Below are positions 9,701-24,700 of a DNA stretch of 64,000 bases, one piece after another. The stretch comes from Onthophagus taurus. Lineage: Eukaryota; Arthropoda; Insecta; Coleoptera; Scarabaeidae. Where the stretch lies: the NCBI RefSeq assembly GCF_036711975.1, contig NC_091970.1:11849501-11913500 (forward strand), written 5' to 3'. A program made the translations under genes and the position numbers. Position 1 is the stretch's first letter, and each line of letters opens with the position of its first letter. Under the pieces are notes generated by a model that saw only the letters and a program-made list of their open reading frames with translations, was not told where the DNA came from and did not search any database.

Positions 9701-12700
9701 AGAATTTTACAAAAATATGAAAATTAGAAGAGTGTTAAAAAAATCGATATCCGGAGCATCATACAGAAAAACTTTTACAACAAAAGTTGTAGCAAATTGT
9801 ACCCTTAACACAATGGTCTGTTACATTTTTGATCCCAGATGCATCAATGTGGAGAATTTTACAAAAATATGAAAATTAGAAGAGTGTTAAAAAAAATCGG
9901 TATTCGGCGCATCATACAGAAAAACTTTTACAACAAAAGTTGTAGCAAATTGTACCTTTAACATAATGGTTTGTAACATTTTTGCTCCCAGATGCATCAA
10001 TATGGAGAATTTACAAAAATATGAAAATTAGAAGAGTGTTAAAAAAATCGATATCCGGAGCATCATACAGAAAAACTTTTACAACAAAAGTTGTAGCAAA
10101 TTGTACCCTTAACACAATGGTCTGTTACATTTTTGATCCCAGATGCATCAATGTGGAGAATTTTACAAAAATATGAAAATTAGAAGAGTGTTAAAAAAAA
10201 TCGGTATTCGGCGCATCATACAGAAAAACTTTTACAACAAAAGTTGTAGCAAATTGTACCCTTAACACAATGGTCTGTTACATTTTTGCTCCCAGATGCA
10301 TCAATGTGGAGAATTTTACAAAAATATGAAAATTAGAAGAGTGTTAAAAAAAATCGGTATTCGGCGCATCATACAGAAAAACTTTTACAACAAAAGTTGT
10401 AGCAAATTGTACCTTTAACATAATGGTTTGTAACATTTTTGCTCCCAGATGCATCAATATGGAGAATTTACAAAAATATGAAAATTAGAAGAGTGTTAAA
10501 AAAATCGATATCCGGAGCATCATACAGAAAAACTTTTACAACAAAAGTTGTAGCAAATTGTACCCTTAACACAATGGTCTGTTACATTTTTGCTCCCAGA
10601 TGCATCAATGTGGAGAATTTTACAAAAATATGAAAATTAGAAGAGTGTTAAAAAAAATCGGTATTCGGCGCATCATACAGAAAAACTTTTACAACAAAAG
10701 TTGTAGCAAATTGTACCCTTAACACAATGGTCTGTTACATTTTTGCTCCCAGATGCATCAATGTGGAGAATTTTACAAAAATATGAAAATTAGAAGAGTG
10801 TTAAAAAAAATCGGTATTCGGCGCATCATACAGAAAAACTTTTACAACAAAAGTTGTAGCAAATTGTACCCTTAACACAATGGTCTGTTACATTTTTGCT
10901 CCCAGATGCATCAATGTGGAGAATTTTACAAAAATATGAAAATTAGAAGAGTGTTAAAAAAAATCGGTATTCGGCGCATCATACAGAAAAACTTTTACAA
11001 CAAAAGTTGTAGCAAATTGTACCTTTAACATAATGGTTTGTAACATTTTTGCTCCCAGATGCATCAATATGGAGAATTTACAAAAATATGAAAATTAGAA
11101 GAGTGTTAAAAAAATCGATATCCGGAGCATCATACAGAAAAACTTTTACAACAAAAGTTGTAGCAAATTGTACCCTTAACACAATGGTCTGTTACATTTT
11201 TGCTCCCAGATGCATCAATGTGGAGAATTTTACAAAAATATGAAAATTAGAAGAGTGTTAAAAAAAATCGGTATCCGGAGCATGATACAGAAAAACTTTT
11301 ACAACAAAAGTTGTAGCAAATTGTACCTTTAACATAATGGTTTGTAACATTTTTGCTCCCAGATGCATCAATATGGAGAATTTACAAAAATATGAAAATT
11401 AGAAGAGTGTTAAAAAAAATCGGTATTCGGCGCATCATACAGAAAAACTTTTACAACAAAAGTTGTAGCAAATTGTACCTTTAACATAATGGTTTGTAAC
11501 ATTTTTGCTCCCAGATGCATCAATATGGAGAATTTACAAAAATATGAAAATTAGAAGAGTGTTAAAAAAAATCGGTATTCGGCGCATCATACAGAAAAAC
11601 TTTTACAACAAAAGTTGTAGCAAATTGTACCTTTAACATAATGGTTTGTAACATTTTTGCTCCCAGATGCATCAATATGGAGAATTTACAAAAATATGAA
11701 AATTAGAAGAGTGTTAAAAAAATCGATATCCGGAGCATCATACAGAAAAACTTTTACAACAAAAGTTGTAGCAAATTGTACCCTTAACACAACGGTCTGT
11801 TACATTTTTGCTCCCAGATGCATCAATGTGGAGAATTTTACAAAAATATGAAAATTAGAAGAGTGTTAAAAAAAATCGGTATCCGGAGCATGATACAGAA
11901 AAACTTTTACAACAAAAGTTGTAGCAAATTGTACCTTTAACATAATGGTTTGTAACATTTTTGCTCCCAGATGCATCAATATGGAGAATTTACAAAAATA
12001 TGAAAATTAGAAGAGTGTTAAAAAAAATCGGTATTCGGCGCATCATACAGAAAAACTTTTACAACAAAAGTTGTAGCAAATTGTACCTTTAACATAATGG
12101 TTTGTAACATTTTTGCTCCCAGATGCATCAATATGGAGAATTTACAAAAATATGAAAATTAGAAGAGTGTTAAAAAAAATCGGTATTCGGCGCATCATAC
12201 AGAAAAACTTTTACAACAAAAGTTGTAGCAAATTGTACCTTTAACATAATGGTTTGTAACATTTTTGCTCCCAGATGCATCAATATGGAGAATTTACAAA
12301 AATATGAAAATTAGAAGAGTGTTAAAAAAATCGATATCCGGAGCATCATACAGAAAAACTTTTACAACAAAAGTTGTAGCAAATTGTACCCTTAACACAA
12401 TGGTCTGTTACATTTTTGATCCCAGATGCATCAATGTGGAGAATTTTACAAAAATATGAAAATTAGAAGAGTGTTAAAAAAAATCGGTATTCGGCGCATC
12501 ATACAGAAAAACTTTTACAACAAAAGTTGTAGCAAATTGTACCTTTAACATAATGGTTTGTAACATTTTTGCTCCCAGATGCATCAATATGGAGAATTTA
12601 CAAAAATATGAAAATTAGAAGAGTGTTAAAAAAAATCGGTATTCGGCGCATCATACAGAAAAACTTTTACAACAAAAGTTGTAGCAAATTGTACCTTTAA

Positions 12701-15700
12701 CATAATGGTTTGTAACATTTTTGCTCCCAGATGCATCAATATGGAGAATTTACAAAAATATGAAAATTAGAAGAGTGTTAAAAAAAATCGGTATTCGGCG
12801 CATCATACAGAAAAACTTTTACAACAAAAGTTGTAGCAAATTGTACCTTTAACATAATGGTTTGTAACATTTTTGCTCCCAGATGCATCAATATGGAGAA
12901 TTTACAAAAATATGAAAATTAGAAGAGTGTTAAAAAAATCGATATCCGGAGCATCATACAGAAAAACTTTTACAACAAAAGTTGTAGCAAATTGTACCCT
13001 TAACACAACGGTCTGTTACATTTTTGCTCCCAGATGCATCAATGTGGAGAATTTTACAAAAATATGAAAATTAGAAGAGTGTTAAAAAAATCGATATCCG
13101 GAGCATCATACAGAAAAACTTTTACAACAAAAGTTGTAGCAAATTGTACCCTTAACACAACGGTCTGTTACATTTTTGCTCCCAGATGCATCAATGTGGA
13201 GAATTTTACAAAAATATGAAAATTAGAAGAGTGTTAAAAAAAATCGGTATCCGGAGCATGATACAGAAAAACTTTTACAACAAAAGTTGTAGCAAATTGT
13301 ACCTTTAACATAATGGTTTGTAACATTTTTGCTCCCAGATGCATCAATATGGAGAATTTACAAAAATATGAAAATTAGAAGAGTGTTAAAAAAAATCGGT
13401 ATTCGGCGCATCATACAGAAAAACTTTTACAACAAAAGTTGTAGCAAATTGTACCTTTAACATAATGGTTTGTAACATTTTTGCTCCCAGATGCATCAAT
13501 ATGGAGAATTTACAAAAATATGAAAATTAGAAGAGTGTTAAAAAAAATCGGTATTCGGCGCATCATACAGAAAAACTTTTACAACAAAAGTTGTAGCAAA
13601 TTGTACCTTTAACATAATGGTTTGTAACATTTTTGCTCCCAGATGCATCAATATGGAGAATTTACAAAAATATGAAAATTAGAAGAGTGTTAAAAAAAAT
13701 CGGTATTCGGCGCATCATACAGAAAAACTTTTACAACAAAAGTTGTAGCAAATTGTACCTTTAACATAATGGTTTGTAACATTTTTGCTCCCAGATGCAT
13801 CAATATGGAGAATTTACAAAAATATGAAAATTAGAAGAGTGTTAAAAAAATCGATATCCGGAGCATCATACAGAAAAACTTTTACAACAAAAGTTGTAGC
13901 AAATTGTACCCTTAACACAATGGTCTGTTACATTTTTGATCCCAGATGCATCAATGTGGAGAATTTTACAAAAATATGAAAATTAGAAGAGTGTTAAAAA
14001 AAATCGGTATTCGGCGCATCATACAGAAAAACTTTTACAACAAAAGTTGTAGCAAATTGTACCTTTAACATAATGGTTTGTAACATTTTTGCTCCCAGAT
14101 GCATCAATATGGAGAATTTACAAAAATATGAAAATTAGAAGAGTGTTAAAAAAAATCGGTATTCGGCGCATCATACAGAAAAACTTTTACAACAAAAGTT
14201 GTAGCAAATTGTACCTTTAACATAATGGTTTGTAACATTTTTGCTCCCAGATGCATCAATATGGAGAATTTACAAAAATATGAAAATTAGAAGAGTGTTA
14301 AAAAAAATCGGTATTCGGCGCATCATACAGAAAAACTTTTACAACAAAAGTTGTAGCAAATTGTACCTTTAACATAATGGTTTGTAACATTTTTGCTCCC
14401 AGATGCATCAATATGGAGAATTTACAAAAATATGAAAATTAGAAGAGTGTTAAAAAAATCGATATCCGGAGCATCATACAGAAAAACTTTTACAACAAAA
14501 GTTGTAGCAAATTGTACCCTTAACACAACGGTCTGTTACATTTTTGCTCCCAGATGCATCAATGTGGAGAATTTTACAAAAATATGAAAATTAGAAGAGT
14601 GTTAAAAAAATCGATATCCGGAGCATCATACAGAAAAACTTTTACAACAAAAGTTGTAGCAAATTGTACCCTTAACACAACGGTCTGTTACATTTTTGCT
14701 CCCAGATGCATCAATGTGGAGAATTTTACAAAAATATGAAAATTAGAAGAGTGTTAAAAAAATCGATATCCGGAGCATCATACAGAAAAACTTTTACAAC
14801 AAAAGTTGTAGCAAATTGTACCTTTAACATAATGGTTTGTAACATTTTTGCTCCCAGATGCATCAATATGGAGAATTTACAAAAATATGAAAATTAGAAG
14901 AGTGTTAAAAAAATCGATATCCGGAGCATCATACAGAAAAACTTTTACAACAAAAGTTGTAGCAAATTGTACCCTTAACACAACGGTCTGTTACATTTTT
15001 GCTCCCAGATGCATCAATGTGGAGAATTTTACAAAAATATGAAAATTAGAAGAGTGTTAAAAAAATCGATATCCGGAGCATCATACAGAAAAACTTTTAC
15101 AACAAAAGTTGTAGCAAATTGTACCCTTAACACAACGGTCTGTTACATTTTTGCTCCCAGATGCATCAATGTGGAGAATTTTACAAAAATATGAAAATTA
15201 GAAGAGTGTTAAAAAAATCGATATCCGGAGCATCATACAGAAAAACTTTTACAACAAAAGTTGTAGCAAATTGTACCCTTAACACAATGGTCTGTTACAT
15301 TTTTGATCCCAGATGCATCAATGTGGAGAATTTTACAAAAATATGAAAATCAGAAGAGTGTTAAAAAAAATCGGTATTCGGCGCATCATACAGAAAAACT
15401 TTTACAACAAAAGTTGTAGCAAATTGTACCCTTAACACAATGGTCTGTTACATTTTTGATCCCAGATGCATCAATGTGGAGAATTTTACAAAAATATGAA
15501 AATTAGAAGAGTGTTAAAAAAAATCGGTATTCGGCGCATCATACAGAAAAACTTTTACAACAAAAGTTGTAGCAAATTGTACCCTTAACACAATGGTCTG
15601 TTACATTTTTGCTCCCAGATGCATCAATGTGGAGAATTTTACAAAAATATGAAAATTAGAAGAGTGTTAAAAAAAATCGGTATTCGGCGCATCATACAGA

Positions 15701-18700
15701 AAAACTTTTACAACAAAAGTTGTAGCAAATTGTACCCTTAACACAATGGTCTGTTACATTTTTGCTCCCAGATGCATCAATGTGGAGAATTTTACAAAAA
15801 TATGAAAATTAGAAGAGTGTTAAAAAAAATCGGTATTCGGCGCATCATACAGAAAAACTTTTACAACAAAAGTTGTAGCAAATTGTACCTTTAACATAAT
15901 GGTTTGTAACATTTTTGCTCCCAGATGCATCAATATGGAGAATTTACAAAAATATGAAAATTAGAAGAGTGTTAAAAAAATCGATATCCGGAGCATCATA
16001 CAGAAAAACTTTTACAACAAAAGTTGTAGCAAATTGTACCCTTAACACAATGGTCTGTTACATTTTTGCTCCCAGATGCATCACTGTGGAGAATTTTACA
16101 AAAATATGAAAATTAGAAGAGTGTTAAAAAAATCGATATCCGGAGCATCATACAAAAAAACTTTTACAACAAAAGTTGTAGCAAATTGTACCCTTAACAC
16201 AATGGTCTGTTACATTTTTGCTCCCAGATGCATCAATGTGGAGAATTTTACAAAAATATGAAAATTAGAAGAGTGTTAAAAAAAATCGGTATTCGGCGCA
16301 TCATACAGAAAAACTTTTACAACAAAAGTTGTAGCAAATTGTACCCTTAACACAACGGTCTGTTACATTTTTGCTCCCAGATGCATCAATGTGGAGAATT
16401 TTACAAAAATATGAAAATTAGAAGAGTGTTAAAAAAATCGATATCCGGAGCATCATACAAAAAAACTTTTACAACAAAAGTTGTAGCAAATTGTACCCTT
16501 AACACAATGGTCTGTTACATTTTTGATCCCAGATGCATCAATGTGGAGAATTTTACAAAAATATGAAAATTAGAAGAGTGTTAAAAAAAAGCGGTATTCG
16601 GCGCATCATACAGAAAAACTTTTACAACAAAAGTTGTAGCAAATTGTACCCTTAACACAATGGTCTGTTACATTTTTGATCCCAGATGCATCAATGTGGA
16701 GAATTTTACAAAAATATGAAAATTAGAAGAGTGTTAAAAAAAATCGGTATTCGGCGCATCATACAGAAAAACTTTTACAACAAAAGTTGTAGCAAATTGT
16801 ACCTTTAACATAATGGTTTGTAACATTTTTGCTCCCAGATGCATCAATATGGAGAATTTACAAAAATATGAAAATTAGAAGTGTGTTAAAAAAATCGATA
16901 TCCGGAGCATTATACAGAAAAACTTTTACAACAAAAGTTGTAGCAAATTGTACCCTTAACACAATGGTCTGTTACATTTTTGCTCCCAGATGCATCAATG
17001 TGGAGAATTTTACAAAAATATGAAAATTAGAAGAGTGTTAAAAAAAATCGGTATCCGGAGCATGATACAGAAAAACTTTTACAACAAAAGTTGTAGCAAA
17101 TTGTACCTTTAACATAATGGTTTGTAACATTTTTGCTCCCAGATGCATCAATATGGAGAATTTACAAAAATATGAAAATTAGAAGAGTGTTAAAAAAATC
17201 GATATCCGGAGCATCATACAGAAAAACTTTTACAACAAAAGTTGTAGCAAATTGTACCCTTAACACAACGGTCTGTTACATTTTTGCTCCCAGATGCATC
17301 AATGTGGAGAATTTTACAAAAATATGAAAATTAGAAGAGTGTTAAAAAAATCGATATCCGGAGCATCATACAGAAAAACTTTTACAACAAAAGTTGTAGC
17401 AAATTGTACCGTTAACACAATGGTCTGTTACATTTTTGATCCCAGATGCATCAATGTGGAGAATTTTACAAAAATATGAAAATTAGAAGAGTGTTAAAAA
17501 AAATCGGTATTCGGCGCATCATACAGAAAAACTTTTACAACAAAAGTTGTAGCAAATTGTACCCTTAACACAACGGTCTGTTACATTTTTGCTCCCAGAT
17601 GCATCAATGTGGAGAATTTTACAAAAATATGAAAATTAGAAGAGTGTTAAAAAAATCGATATCCGGAGCATCATACAGAAAAACTTTTACAACAAAAGTT
17701 GTAGCAAATTGTACCCTTAACACAATGGTCTGTTACATTTTTGATCCCAGATGCATCAATGTGGAGAATTTTACAAAAATATGAAAATTAGAAGAGTGTT
17801 AAAAAAAATCGGTATTCGGCGCATCATACAGAAAAACTTTTACAACAAAAGTTGTAGCAAATTGTACCTTTAACATAATGGTTTGTAACATTTTTGCTCC
17901 CAGATGCATCAATATGGAGAATTTACAAAAATATGAAAATTAGAAGAGTGTTAAAAAAATCGATATCCGGAGCATCATACAGAAAAACTTTTACAACAAA
18001 AGTTGTAGCAAATTGTACCCTTAACACAATGGTCTGTTACATTTTTGATCCCAGATGCATCAATGTGGAGAATTTTACAAAAATATGAAAATTAGAAGAG
18101 TGTTAAAAAAAATCGGTATTCGGCGCATCATACAGAAAAACTTTTACAACAAAAGTTGTAGCAAATTGTACCCTTAACACAATGGTCTGTTACATTTTTG
18201 CTCCCAGATGCATCAATGTGGAGAATTTTACAAAAATATGAAAATTAGAAGAGTGTTAAAAAAAATCGGTATTCGGCGCATCATACAGAAAAACTTTTAC
18301 AACAAAAGTTGTAGCAAATTGTACCTTTAACATAATGGTTTGTAACATTTTTGCTCCCAGATGCATCAATATGGAGAATTTACAAAAATATGAAAATTAG
18401 AAGAGTGTTAAAAAAATCGATATCCGGAGCATCATACAGAAAAACTTTTACAACAAAAGTTGTAGCAAATTGTACCCTTAACACAATGGTCTGTTACATT
18501 TTTGCTCCCAGATGCATCAATGTGGAGAATTTTACAAAAATATGAAAATTAGAAGAGTGTTAAAAAAAATCGGTATTCGGCGCATCATACAGAAAAACTT
18601 TTACAACAAAAGTTGTAGCAAATTGTACCCTTAACACAATGGTCTGTTACATTTTTGCTCCCAGATGCATCAATGTGGAGAATTTTACAAAAATATGAAA

Positions 18701-21700
18701 ATTAGAAGAGTGTTAAAAAAAATCGGTATTCGGCGCATCATACAGAAAAACTTTTACAACAAAAGTTGTAGCAAATTGTACCCTTAACACAATGGTCTGT
18801 TACATTTTTGCTCCCAGATGCATCAATGTGGAGAATTTTACAAAAATATGAAAATTAGAAGAGTGTTAAAAAAAATCGGTATTCGGCGCATCATACAGAA
18901 AAACTTTTACAACAAAAGTTGTAGCAAATTGTACCTTTAACATAATGGTTTGTAACATTTTTGCTCCCAGATGCATCAATATGGAGAATTTACAAAAATA
19001 TGAAAATTAGAAGAGTGTTAAAAAAATCGATATCCGGAGCATCATACAGAAAAACTTTTACAACAAAAGTTGTAGCAAATTGTACCCTTAACACAATGGT
19101 CTGTTACATTTTTGCTCCCAGATGCATCAATGTGGAGAATTTTACAAAAATATGAAAATTAGAAGAGTGTTAAAAAAAATCGGTATCCGGAGCATGATAC
19201 AGAAAAACTTTTACAACAAAAGTTGTAGCAAATTGTACCTTTAACATAATGGTTTGTAACATTTTTGCTCCCAGATGCATCAATATGGAGAATTTACAAA
19301 AATATGAAAATTAGAAGAGTGTTAAAAAAATCGATATCCGGAGCATCATACAGAAAAACTTTTACAACAAAAGTTGTAGCAAATTGTACCCTTAACACAA
19401 CGGTCTGTTACATTTTTGCTCCCAGATGCATCAATGTGGAGAATTTTACAAAAATATGAAAATTAGAAGAGTGTTAAAAAAATCGATATCCGGAGCATCA
19501 TACAGAAAAACTTTTACAACAAAAGTTGTAGCAAATTGTACCCTTAACACAACGGTCTGTTACATTTTTGCTCCCAGATGCATCAATGTGGAGAATTTTA
19601 CAAAAATATGAAAATTAGAAGAGTGTTAAAAAAATCGATATCCGGAGCATCATACAGAAAAACTTTTACAACAAAAGTTGTAGCAAATTGTACCTTTAAC
19701 ATAATGGTTTGTAACATTTTTGCTCCCAGATGCATCAATATGGAGAATTTACAAAAATATGAAAATTAGAAGAGTGTTAAAAAAATCGATATCCGGAGCA
19801 TCATACAGAAAAACTTTTACAACAAAAGTTGTAGCAAATTGTACCCTTAACACAACGGTCTGTTACATTTTTGCTCCCAGATGCATCAATGTGGAGAATT
19901 TTACAAAAATATGAAAATTAGAAGAGTGTTAAAAAAATCGATATCCGGAGCATCATACAGAAAAACTTTTACAACAAAAGTTGTAGCAAATTGTACCCTT
20001 AACACAATGGTCTGTTACATTTTTGATCCCAGATGCATCAATGTGGAGAATTTTACAAAAATATGAAAATCAGAAGAGTGTTAAAAAAAATCGGTATTCG
20101 GCGCATCATACAGAAAAACTTTTACAACAAAAGTTGTAGCAAATTGTACCCTTAACACAATGGTCTGTTACATTTTTGATCCCAGATGCATCAATGTGGA
20201 GAATTTTACAAAAATATGAAAATTAGAAGAGTGTTAAAAAAAATCGGTATTCGGCGCATCATACAGAAAAACTTTTACAACAAAAGTTGTAGCAAATTGT
20301 ACCCTTAACACAATGGTCTGTTACATTTTTGCTCCCAGATGCATCAATGTGGAGAATTTTACAAAAATATGAAAATTAGAAGAGTGTTAAAAAAAATCGG
20401 TATTCGGCGCATCATACAGAAAAACTTTTACAACAAAAGTTGTAGCAAATTGTACCCTTAACACAATGGTCTGTTACATTTTTGCTCCCAGATGCATCAA
20501 TGTGGAGAATTTTACAAAAATATGAAAATTAGAAGAGTGTTAAAAAAAATCGGTATTCGGCGCATCATACAGAAAAACTTTTACAACAAAAGTTGTAGCA
20601 AATTGTACCTTTAACATAATGGTTTGTAACATTTTTGCTCCCAGATGCATCAATATGGAGAATTTACAAAAATATGAAAATTAGAAGAGTGTTAAAAAAA
20701 TCGATATCCGGAGCATCATACAGAAAAACTTTTACAACAAAAGTTGTAGCAAATTGTACCCTTAACACAATGGTCTGTTACATTTTTGCTCCCAGATGCA
20801 TCACTGTGGAGAATTTTACAAAAATATGAAAATTAGAAGAGTGTTAAAAAAATCGATATCCGGAGCATCATACAGAAAAACTTTTACAACAAAAGTTGTA
20901 GCAAATTGTACCCTTAACACAATGGTCTGTTACATTTTTGATCCCAGATGCATCAATGTGGAGAATTTTACAAAAATATGAAAATCAGAAGAGTGTTAAA
21001 AAAAATCGGTATTCGGCGCATCATACAGAAAAACTTTTACAACAAAAGTTGTAGCAAATTGTACCCTTAACACAATGGTCTGTTACATTTTTGCTCCCAG
21101 ATGCATCAATGTGGAGAATTTTACAAAAATATGAAAATTAGAAGAGTGTTAAAAAAAATCGGTATTCGGCGCATCATACAGAAAAACTTTTACAACAAAA
21201 GTTGTAGCAAATTGTACCCTTAACACAATGGTCTGTTACATTTTTGCTCCCAGATGCATCAATGTGGAGAATTTTACAAAAATATGAAAATCAGAAGAGT
21301 GTTAAAAAAAATCGGTATTCGGCGCATCATACAGAAAAACTTTTACAACAAAAGTTGTAGCAAATTGTACCCTTAACACAATGGTCTGTTACATTTTTGC
21401 TCCCAGATGCATCAATGTGGAGAATTTTACAAAAATATGAAAATTAGAAGAGTGTTAAAAAAAATCGGTATTCGGCGCATCATACAGAAAAACTTTTACA
21501 ACAAAAGTTGTAGCAAATTGTACCTTTAACATAATGGTTTGTAACATTTTTGCTCCCAGATGCATCAATATGGAGAATTTACAAAAATATGAAAATTAGA
21601 AGAGTGTTAAAAAAATCGATATCCGGAGCATCATACAGAAAAACTTTTACAACAAAAGTTGTAGCAAATTGTACCCTTAACACAATGGTCTGTTACATTT

Positions 21701-24700
21701 TTGCTCCCAGATGCATCAATGTGGAGAATTTTACAAAAATATGAAAATTAGAAGAGTGTTAAAAAAATCGATATCCGGAGCATCATACAGAAAAACTTTT
21801 ACAACAAAAGTTGTAGCAAATTGTACCCTTAACACAACGGTCTGTTACATTTTTGCTCCCAGATGCATCAATGTGGAGAATTTTACAAAAATATGAAAAT
21901 TAGAAGAGTGTTAAAAAAATCGATATCCGGAGCATCATACAGAAAAACTTTTACAACAAAAGTTGTAGCAAATTGTACCTTTAACATAATGGTTTGTAAC
22001 ATTTTTGCTCCCAGATGCATCAATATGGAGAATTTACAAAAATATGAAAATTAGAAGAGTGTTAAAAAAATCGATATCCGGAGCATCATACAGAAAAACT
22101 TTTACAACAAAAGTTGTAGCAAATTGTACCCTTAACACAACGGTCTGTTACATTTTTGCTCCCAGATGCATCAATGTGGAGAATTTTACAAAAATATGAA
22201 AATTAGAAGAGTGTTAAAAAAATCGATATCCGGAGCATCATACAGAAAAACTTTTACAACAAAAGTTGTAGCAAATTGTACCCTTAACACAACGGTCTGT
22301 TACATTTTTGCTCCCAGATGCATCAATGTGGAGAATTTTACAAAAATATGAAAATTAGAAGAGTGTTAAAAAAATCGATATCCGGAGCATCATACAGAAA
22401 AACTTTTACAACAAAAGTTGTAGCAAATTGTACCCTTAACACAATGGTCTGTTACATTTTTGATCCCAGATGCATCAATGTGGAGAATTTTACAAAAATA
22501 TGAAAATCAGAAGAGTGTTAAAAAAAATCGGTATTCGGCGCATCATACAGAAAAACTTTTACAACAAAAGTTGTAGCAAATTGTACCCTTAACACAATGG
22601 TCTGTTACATTTTTGATCCCAGATGCATCAATGTGGAGAATTTTACAAAAATATGAAAATTAGAAGAGTGTTAAAAAAAATCGGTATTCGGCGCATCATA
22701 CAGAAAAACTTTTACAACAAAAGTTGTAGCAAATTGTACCCTTAACACAATGGTCTGTTACATTTTTGCTCCCAGATGCATCAATGTGGAGAATTTTACA
22801 AAAATATGAAAATTAGAAGAGTGTTAAAAAAAATCGGTATTCGGCGCATCATACAGAAAAACTTTTACAACAAAAGTTGTAGCAAATTGTACCCTTAACA
22901 CAATGGTCTGTTACATTTTTGCTCCCAGATGCATCAATGTGGAGAATTTTACAAAAATATGAAAATTAGAAGAGTGTTAAAAAAAATCGGTATTCGGCGC
23001 ATCATACAGAAAAACTTTTACAACAAAAGTTGTAGCAAATTGTACCTTTAACATAATGGTTTGTAACATTTTTGCTCCCAGATGCATCAATATGGAGAAT
23101 TTACAAAAATATGAAAATTAGAAGAGTGTTAAAAAAATCGATATCCGGAGCATCATACAGAAAAACTTTTACAACAAAAGTTGTAGCAAATTGTACCCTT
23201 AACACAATGGTCTGTTACATTTTTGCTCCCAGATGCATCAATGTGGAGAATTTTACAAAAATGTGAAAATTAGAAGAGTGTTGAAAAAACGGTATCCGGA
23301 GCATAATACAGAAAAACTTTTACAACAAAAGTTGTAGCAAATTGTACCCTTAACACAATGGTCTGTTACATTTTTGCTCCCAGATGCATCAATGTGGAGA
23401 ATTTTACAAAAATATGAAAATTAGAAGAGTGTTAAAAAAAATCGGTATTCGGCGCATCATACAGAAAAACTTTTACAACAAAAGTTGTAGCAAATTGTAC
23501 CTTTAACATAATGGTTTGTAACATTTTTGCTCCCAGATGCATCAATATGGAGAATTTACAAAAATATGAAAATTAGAAGAGTGTTAAAAAAATCGATATC
23601 CGGAGCATCATACAGAAAAACTTTTACAACAAAAGTTGTAGCAAATTGTACCCTTAACACAATGGTCTGTTACATTTTTGCTCCCAGATGCATCACTGTG
23701 GAGAATTTTACAAAAATATGAAAATTAGAAGAGTGTTAAAAAAATCGATATCCGGAGCATCATACAAAAAAACTTTTACAACAAAAGTTGTAGCAAATTG
23801 TACCCTTAACACAATGGTCTGTTACATTTTTGATCCCAGATGCATCAATGTGGAGAATTTTACAAAAATATGAAAATTAGAAGAGTGTTAAAAAAAAGCG
23901 GTATTCGGCGCATCATACAGAAAAACTTTTACAACAAAAGTTGTAGCAAATTGTACCCTTAACACAATGGTCTGTTACATTTTTGCTCCCAGATGCATCA
24001 ATGTGGAGAATTTTACAAAAATATGAAAATTAGAAGAGTGTTAAAAAAAATCGGTATTCGGCGCATCATACAGAAAAACTTTTACAACAAAAGTTGTAGC
24101 AAATTGTACCTTTAACATAATGGTTTGTAACATTTTTGCTCCCAGATGCATCAATATGGAGAATTTACAAAAATATGAAAATTAGAAGTGTGTTAAAAAA
24201 ATCGATATCCGGAGCATTATACAGAAAAACTTTTACAACAAAAGTTGTAGCAAATTGTACCCTTAACACAATGGTCTGTTACATTTTTGCTCCCAGATGC
24301 ATCAATGTGGAGAATTTTACAAAAATATGAAAATTAGAAGAGTGTTAAAAAAAATCGGTATCCGGAGCATGATACAGAAAAACTTTTACAACAAAAGTTG
24401 TAGCAAATTGTACCTTTAACATAATGGTTTGTAACATTTTTGCTCCCAGATGCATCAATATGGAGAATTTACAAAAATATGAAAATTAGAAGAGTGTTAA
24501 AAAAATCGATATCCGGAGCATCATACAGAAAAACTTTTACAACAAAAGTTGTAGCAAATTGTACCCTTAACACAACGGTCTGTTACATTTTTGCTCCCAG
24601 ATGCATCAATGTGGAGAATTTTACAAAAATATGAAAATTAGAAGAGTGTTAAAAAAATCGATATCCGGAGCATCATACAGAAAAACTTTTACAACAAAAG

